Assembly: GCA_031081675.1 (NCBI GenBank)
Contig: JAVHLZ010000012.1
Span: 10,006-73,577 of the forward strand
Length of the DNA: 63,572 bases
Source: Armatimonadota bacterium
GTDB lineage: Bacteria; Sysuimicrobiota; Sysuimicrobiia; Sysuimicrobiales; Kaftiobacteriaceae
Reading direction: 5' to 3'
This document shows positions 58,840 to 63,572 of the stretch, in pieces (positions within the stretch are counted from its first letter, which is position 1; the number at the start of each line of letters is the position of its first letter). A model generated the notes under the pieces. That model saw only the letters and a list, made by a program, of their open reading frames with translations. It did not search any database and was not told the DNA's origin. Both the position numbers and the translations under genes were made by a program.

Positions 58840-58883
58840 CAGCCGCCGTCTGCCGTCAGCACCAGGACGAAGGAGGTGGACAG

Positions 58884-60191
58884 GTGAAAGCGCACCGGGT
58901 TGTGATCGCCGCTGTTGTGTGCCTGGTGGTCGCAGGGGCGGCGGGAGCGTTCGCCCAGCCGCGGCGCACGCTGACCCTGTGGTACCCGGCCGGGGAGATC
59001 ACCCAGAGCACCCTGCCCCTGCGCGATCCCACGGTCTTCGCGCCCTTTGAGGCCACCAGCAACGTCAAGATCGAGATGGTGGCCGTGGACTACGACACCA
59101 TGCAGCAGAAGATCTTTGCCGCCGCCGCCGCCGGCAACATCGCCGACATCCTGTTCATCGACACCTCCTGGCTGCCCGGCTTCCTCAAGGAAGACCTGCT
59201 GGAGCAGGTGGACCCCGTCAAGGCCCGGCGCTGGCTGGCCTCGGTTTCGCCGGAGATTGTCACGCTGTCCGACTACGGCGGCGGGACCATGTGGGGGTAC
59301 CCGCAGATGGGACACGACATCTACGGGCTGACCTGGAACAAGCAGCAGTTCCGGGACGCGGGGCTGGATCCCGACAGGCCTCCGCAGACCTGGGATGAGC
59401 TGCGGGACTACTGCCGCCGGCTGGTCAAGCGCGACGCCGCCGGCAACATCGTCCGGGTAGGCTACGCCATCCGCCACGTGGGCCATCCTCACGGCGTGGT
59501 CCACAAGCACCTGTGGGCCATCTGGGGCGCGGGCGCCGACCTCATTGACAACCCCAACGCCCTGCGGGGGGGCCGCGTCATGTTCAACAACGAGGCCGGC
59601 CGGGCCGCCCTGCGCCTGGTCCTGGACATGCTCCAGGTGGACAAGTGCACCAGCCTGAACTTCCCCGACCCCCGCGCCGCCTTCCTCAGCGGCATCGCCT
59701 CCATGCAGATCAGCGAGACGGTCAGCATCCGCGCCCGCCAGCCGCGGGAGGCTCCGGGCATGCCGTGGACGTCCGGATGGGGCATGTGGCTGCCTCCGGC
59801 CCGGCGGGCGGGGGACCGCCCCGTCACGCTGCTGGGGGCGTGGCTGTTCTCGGTGCCGCGGGCCGCGCGCCACAAGGACATGGCGTGGCGGGCCGTGGAG
59901 TGGCTGAACAGCGAGATCAACGACTACCGCCTGGCCAGCCGGTTCAATCTGACGCCCCGCTACAAGTCCAACTGGGCCAAAGACCCGTTCAAGTCCGACA
60001 GCTACGTCCAGACCCTGCTGAAGATGGCGCCCTACGGGCGCCGGCTGCCGATCAACCTGGGGCTGAACGGCATCATGGACGCCCTGGGCGGGGCGATCCA
60101 GAAGGCCTGGCACGGCGAGGCCACCGTCGAGGCCGCCCTGGCGGAGGCCGAGCGGCTGGCCAACAAAGCCATCCAGGATGCGATGAAGTAG
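58884..60191 (+). CDS. CUT1-type ABC sugar-binding protein
   Basis: 435 aa from GTG 58884 with AAGGAGGTGG 4 nt upstream. The signal peptide VVIAAVVCLVVAGAAGAFAQ is probably cleaved after AFA. The mature protein is an extracellular solute-binding protein of the MalE/UgpB class: LTLWYPAG, AAAAAGNIADILFIDTSWLP, YGLTWNKQQFRDAGLDPDRP, PQTWDELRDYCRRLVKRD. The ligand is unknown; the operon suggests a cyclitol, sugar acid or oligosaccharide. Confidence 0.9.
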   Translation: MKAHRVVIAAVVCLVVAGAAGAFAQPRRTLTLWYPAGEITQSTLPLRDPTVFAPFEATSNVKIEMVAVDYDTMQQKIFAAAAAGNIADILFIDTSWLPGFLKEDLLEQVDPVKARRWLASVSPEIVTLSDYGGGTMWGYPQMGHDIYGLTWNKQQFRDAGLDPDRPPQTWDELRDYCRRLVKRDAAGNIVRVGYAIRHVGHPHGVVHKHLWAIWGAGADLIDNPNALRGGRVMFNNEAGRAALRLVLDMLQVDKCTSLNFPDPRAAFLSGIASMQISETVSIRARQPREAPGMPWTSGWGMWLPPARRAGDRPVTLLGAWLFSVPRAARHKDMAWRAVEWLNSEINDYRLASRFNLTPRYKSNWAKDPFKSDSYVQTLLKMAPYGRRLPINLGLNGIMDALGGAIQKAWHGEATVEAALAEAERLANKAIQDAMK

Positions 60192-60248
60192 TCCTCGGGG
60201 GGACCGGCGACCTCCGGTCCCCCCATCACCTTCCGGAGCGATTCGCTG

Positions 60249-61163
60249 ATGGTCTCCGCGTGGGCACCGGTGGTCCGGGCGGTAGTCCGCGCCTACCGAC
60301 GCCACTACCTGCATGCCTACCTGTTCATCAGTCCCGTGCTGGTGGCGTTCGGCCTGTTTCGCGTGTGGCCCGCCCTGCAGACCCTGTACTTCAGCGCCTT
60401 CCGGGTGGAGCTGGCGCGCCGGCGGCTGGTGTACGTGGGAGTGGAAAACTTCGCCGAGCTGCTCCACGATGAGATCTTCCGCCAGGCGGTCACCAACACG
60501 CTCCTGTATGCGGTGGCCATCGTGCCCACTGCGGCGGCCCTGGGGCTGATCCTGGCGGTGCTGTTCACCGAACGCTTCCCGGCCCGCGAGCTGCTCAAGG
60601 CCGTCTACTTCGCGCCCATGGTGACCAGCACCGTGGCCGCCGCGGTGGTGTGGTGGTGGCTGTACAATCCCCAGTACGGCCTGTTCAACGCGCTGCTGCG
60701 GATGGCGCACCTGCCCCCCTCCCCCTGGTTGCTGTCGACCCGCACCGCCTTGCTCTCGGTGATTCTCTTCAGCATCTGGAAGACGGTGGGCTACAACATG
60801 GTCATCTACATCGCGGGCCTGCAGGCCATTCCCGCCGAGTTCTACGAGGCAGCGACTCTGGATGGAGCGGGTCCCCTGCAGCAGTTCTGGCGCATCACCC
60901 TCCCGCTGCTGGCGCCGGTCACGGCCTTCCTGCTGATCTACAATGGCATCTTCGCGTTTCAGGTCTTCGACCAGGTCTACGTGCTCACCGGTGGCGGCCC
61001 TGCCAATGCCACCAACGTGGTCGTGCTGGAGATCTACCGGCAGGCGTTCCAGCGCTACCGGTTCGGCTACGCGGCGGCCGAGGCGGTGGTGCTGTTCGTC
61101 TTCATCCTGGCCATCACCATCCTCCAGTTCCGGACCAGCCGCCGGTTTGAGGTGACCTACTGA
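60249..61163 (+). CDS. ABC sugar permease, MalF/UgpA type
   Basis: 304 aa with six membrane helices. YLHAYLFISPVLVAFGLFRV begins the first. The EAA loop EFYEAATLDGAGPLQQFWRI, then TLPLLAPV docks the ATPase. It pairs with the permease downstream, whose ATG overlaps its stop. Confidence 0.94.
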   Translation: MVSAWAPVVRAVVRAYRRHYLHAYLFISPVLVAFGLFRVWPALQTLYFSAFRVELARRRLVYVGVENFAELLHDEIFRQAVTNTLLYAVAIVPTAAALGLILAVLFTERFPARELLKAVYFAPMVTSTVAAAVVWWWLYNPQYGLFNALLRMAHLPPSPWLLSTRTALLSVILFSIWKTVGYNMVIYIAGLQAIPAEFYEAATLDGAGPLQQFWRITLPLLAPVTAFLLIYNGIFAFQVFDQVYVLTGGGPANATNVVVLEIYRQAFQRYRFGYAAAEAVVLFVFILAITILQFRTSRRFEVTY

Positions 61164-61987
61164 TGGCGGGGCGCGCCCTGGGCCGGTGGCTGGCCTTCCT
61201 GGTGGTGGCCGCGGGGGCGGTGGTCATGGTGCTGCCGTTCTACTGGATGGTGGTCACGGCGGTCAGCCCGGCCCCGGAGATCATCGCCTTCCCGCCCCGC
61301 TGGATCCCCAGCCGCCTGGTGGGGGACCACTTCCGGGAAGCCTGGGCCCGGGCCCCCTGGCTGGTGTACTACAAGAACAGCCTGGTGGTGGCCACCGTGT
61401 CGGTGGGCTGCTCGGTGCTGTTCGGCCTGTTCGCCGGGTACGCGTTTGCGGTCTACCGCTTCCCGCTGCAGAACCTGTTCTTCCTGCTGATCCTGGCCAC
61501 GCTGATGGTGCCGGTGCAGGTCACCAGCGTGGCCCTGTACGTGTTCCTAGCCCGGCTGGGCTGGGTGGACACCTACCAGGGGATCCTGGCCCCCAACTTC
61601 GCCAGCGCCTTTGCCGTCTACCTCATCCGGCAGGCGGTGCAGACGGTGCCCACCGACCTTCTGGACGCGGCCCGCATCGACGGCGCCGGCGAGGCGCAGA
61701 TCGTCGTGCGGGTGGTGGCTCCCCTCATCAAGCCCGTGCTGGCGGCGGTGGCCATGCTGCTGTTCCTGAGCAGCTGGAACGACTTCCTGTGGCCGGTCAT
61801 CGTCATCAACTCCGAACGCATGCGCACCCTGCCCGTGGGAATCGCCCTCTTCAAGGACCCCTACGGGTTCATCAACTACGGCCCGCTGATGGCCGCCACG
61901 GTGATCACCGTGGCCCCCATGCTAATCGCCTACGCGGTCTCCCAGCGCTACATGATCCGGGGGATCGCCATGACGGGACTGCGCTGA
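61163..61987 (+). CDS. ABC sugar permease, MalG/UgpE type
   Basis: 274 aa with six membrane helices. VVMVLPFYWMVVTAVSP is in the first helix region, and the EAA loop is LLDAARIDGAGEAQIVVRVV, then APLIKPVL. No ABC ATPase gene follows, so a shared MsmX/UgpC-like ATPase elsewhere is expected. It is convergent with the MFS gene, with a CCCGCCGGCGGG palindrome right after the stop. Confidence 0.94.
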   Translation: MAGRALGRWLAFLVVAAGAVVMVLPFYWMVVTAVSPAPEIIAFPPRWIPSRLVGDHFREAWARAPWLVYYKNSLVVATVSVGCSVLFGLFAGYAFAVYRFPLQNLFFLLILATLMVPVQVTSVALYVFLARLGWVDTYQGILAPNFASAFAVYLIRQAVQTVPTDLLDAARIDGAGEAQIVVRVVAPLIKPVLAAVAMLLFLSSWNDFLWPVIVINSERMRTLPVGIALFKDPYGFINYGPLMAATVITVAPMLIAYAVSQRYMIRGIAMTGLR

Positions 61988-62011
61988 CCCGCCGGCGGGG
62001 CCTGCAGACAC

Positions 62012-63184
62012 TCACCGGCCCGCGGTCGCCTCGGGGGCCGGCACTGACGGCCGCACCCGCGCCGCCAGACCGGCGGTCACCAGGATCACGCCGGCCGCGC
62101 TGCCGAAGGCGGCGGTCTCACCGACGGCACCCAGCAGCCCGTTGCCCCACACCGGTCCGATGGCCCGCCCCAGCCCCTCCAGGGAGGACGCGACCCCCTG
62201 GACGCGGCCCTGCTCGCCGGGCGGGGCGGACAGGCTGATCAGGCTGGTCAGGGCGGGTGTGGCCAGCGCCGCTCCCACGGCGGCCGGCACCAGCGCCAGC
62301 ACGAAAGGAGCCACGCGGTGAGTTCCCGACGCGACTGCGAGCCCGCCTCCCGCCAGCAGGAGCCCCACGACCAGGGTACGGCGCTCGCCCAGGCGGCGGA
62401 CCACAGGACCCACCAGGGCCACCTGCACGACCGCCCCGATGGTTCCCACCAGCGCCAGCAGGTACCCGGTCTGAGGCACGTCAAAACCGAAGCGCCGGGC
62501 GCCGAACAGGGCGAACGCCGTCTGATAGACCGAGATGCTGGCCCAATAGAGAAAGTCCGCCGCCAGCAGCCGCCCCAGCACCGGGTGAGCCAGCGCCGCG
62601 GGGAGATCTGTCCAGCCGCCCGGGCGGCGGGCGGAGACCCGGTGGACGGTCTCCGGCAACAGCCGGTACGCCAGCAGCGCGGCCAGGGCGGCGATCCCGG
62701 CGGCGGCCCAGGCGGGGGCCGCATAAGAGATACGGCTGAGGGCTCCCCCCAGGGCGGGGCCGGCGATGAAACCCACCCCGAACGCCGCTCCCAGGAGGCC
62801 GTAGCCCCGGGCGCGGTGTTCTTCGGAGGTGACATCGCCGATGTAGGCCCGCGCCGTGGAGATGTTGCCGCCCGACAGGCCGTCAATGATCCGGGCCAGG
62901 AACAGCACCGGCACGCTGCGGGCCAGCGCCAGCACGACGAAGCTGGCCACCGTGCCCAGCAGGCTGACGATGAGGACCGGCCGGCGGCCGTAGCGGTCCG
63001 AGAGGTCTCCCAGCACCGGCGCGGCCACCAGCTGCGCCAGCGAAAAGGAGGCGAACAGCCAGCCCACCTCCAGCGGGGTGGCGCCCATCCGGGTGGCGTA
63101 GAACGGCAGCAGGGGGATGATGATGCCAAACCCCAGGAGGTTGACCAGGACGATCAGGAAGATCAGCAGGAGCGGGCGACTCAC
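62012..63184 (-). CDS. MFS transporter, multidrug (TetA/Bcr-like)
   Basis: 390 aa with twelve membrane helices. The loop 2-3 signature is VLGDLSDRYGRRPVLIV. FLARIIDGLSGGNISTARAY, then IGDVTSEEHRARGYGLLGAA matches the DHA1/TetA-type motif C region. It is probably a proton-driven efflux pump. GTG 63184 has AGAGG only 2 nt away and a TACAGT -10-like box 7 nt upstream, consistent with leaderless expression. It is not obviously linked to the sugar operon. Confidence 0.9.
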   Translation of the reverse strand: MSRPLLLIFLIVLVNLLGFGIIIPLLPFYATRMGATPLEVGWLFASFSLAQLVAAPVLGDLSDRYGRRPVLIVSLLGTVASFVVLALARSVPVLFLARIIDGLSGGNISTARAYIGDVTSEEHRARGYGLLGAAFGVGFIAGPALGGALSRISYAAPAWAAAGIAALAALLAYRLLPETVHRVSARRPGGWTDLPAALAHPVLGRLLAADFLYWASISVYQTAFALFGARRFGFDVPQTGYLLALVGTIGAVVQVALVGPVVRRLGERRTLVVGLLLAGGGLAVASGTHRVAPFVLALVPAAVGAALATPALTSLISLSAPPGEQGRVQGVASSLEGLGRAIGPVWGNGLLGAVGETAAFGSAAGVILVTAGLAARVRPSVPAPEATAGR

Positions 63185-63451
63185 GGCCTCTACTGTACCG
63201 GCCGGGCGTCATGGCCGTCCAGCGGAAGCCGACACTCCCGCTTGGGGGCCGCCACCCGCACAGGGGTGGGCCCCTCAGAGCGTACGCACCAATCAGGCGA
63301 ATGGGTCCGTCCGCTTCGGCCGACGGTCCACTCCCGCTCGACCTGGTGCGGGAGGGCCGGCCGCCTCTTCGGATCTCGCGGCCTGTCTCATCTTTTGCGG
63401 GCATGCCTCAACGGCGGCCCTGCCACCGGGGGGCGACCGCGTGCGAGAGGC
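63185..63451. other. Intergenic region, nothing recognised
   Basis: 267 nt between the MFS gene and a partial gene at the right edge. A weak -10-like TACAGT (complement of 63192-63197) for the MFS gene is all I can point to. The open frame on the plus strand shows no recognisable protein. Confidence 0.4.
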
Positions 63452-63572
63452 TCACGGACCCGACCGCAGATGTTCTTCCGCGATGCGGCGGGCAGCGGCA
63501 TCCATCGTCATACCGTCCACCGCCGCCATCTCAAACACCCGCCGCATAGCCCCCTGCACGCTCTGCACGACT
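63452..63572 (-). CDS. C-terminal fragment of a possible Glu/Leu/Phe/Val dehydrogenase (partial)
   Basis: 39 codons are visible before a TGA stop: VQSVQGAMRRVFEMAAVDGM, then TMDAAARRIAEEHLRSGP. The pattern of a helix with x-RR-V-F-x-x-A, then Gly and a second helix A-A-x-R-I-A-E-E resembles the C-terminus of leucine/valine dehydrogenases. The fragment is short, so the family call is tentative. The 5' part lies outside the window. Confidence 0.35.
   Translation of the reverse strand, partial: VVQSVQGAMRRVFEMAAVDGMTMDAAARRIAEEHLRSGP

Noticed and set aside
53803-61987. Complete myo-inositol catabolic operon
   Set aside because: Only IolB and IolJ-like functions are recognisable. iolG, iolE, iolD, iolC and iolA are not in the window.

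Overview
This is a GC-rich (roughly 70%) bacterial chromosome segment, almost fully coding and mostly on the minus strand. The gene orders infC-rpmI-rplT / SpoU methyltransferase / pheS-pheT / cvpA / polX / mutS2 and rpsB-tsf-pyrH-frr-uppS-cdsA-dxr-rseP-ispG, a T-box before pheST, a YqzL-like small protein and MutS2 resemble Bacillota and related Terrabacteria. A short Thermus-sized EF-Ts, an archaeal-type MetK, a PheT without its usual tRNA-binding insert and several leaderless-type promoters point to a deep, probably thermophilic and uncultured lineage. That placement is inference; I cannot assign a species.

Layout. 1-876 (minus, cut by the window edge) is the most unusual gene: a CRISPR-type CARF domain of the NE0113 family fused to a LuxR-type helix-turn-helix. 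It is followed by tRNA-Ile(GAT) and a cluster of dispersed palindromic repeats. 1650-17468 (minus) carries information-processing and repair genes: infC (AUC start), rpmI, rplT, KtrB/KtrA potassium uptake, a SpoU rRNA methyltransferase, a YqzL-like peptide, a T-box leader with pheS-pheT, cvpA, polX, mpg, an AlkP-superfamily enzyme, mutS2 and tyrS. 17677-23201 (minus) holds threonine aldolase, a small membrane protein, mtnP, a sirtuin, a LarA-like protein and an iron-containing alcohol dehydrogenase. 23338-33926 (minus) is a MoxR/DUF58/VWA (Bat-like) cluster with a DUF4175-like coiled-coil protein, an ABC-2-like permease and a large exported protein. 34021-46039 (minus) runs from rpsB through translation, MEP isoprenoid and lipid-carrier genes to mgtC, rhomboid, metK, a beta-propeller lipoprotein and fmdB, with many 4-nt start/stop overlaps. 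46231-53588 holds xerC, topA, pspC (plus), two DoxX proteins, lon and an ArsR regulator.

53633-61987 is a carbohydrate locus: an FGGY kinase and a RidA remnant (minus) diverge from an autoregulated GntR/HutC regulator, two aldolases (class I and class II), IolB and a CUT1 ABC importer without its ATPase (plus). It looks like a variant inositol or deoxy-keto-sugar acid pathway in which an FGGY kinase may replace IolC. An MFS transporter and the tail of a possible amino-acid dehydrogenase end the window.

Many genes start with GTG inside the previous stop (GTGA). Promoters of the TTGAC-N17/18-TATACT type and extended -10 boxes can be read at several operon heads.
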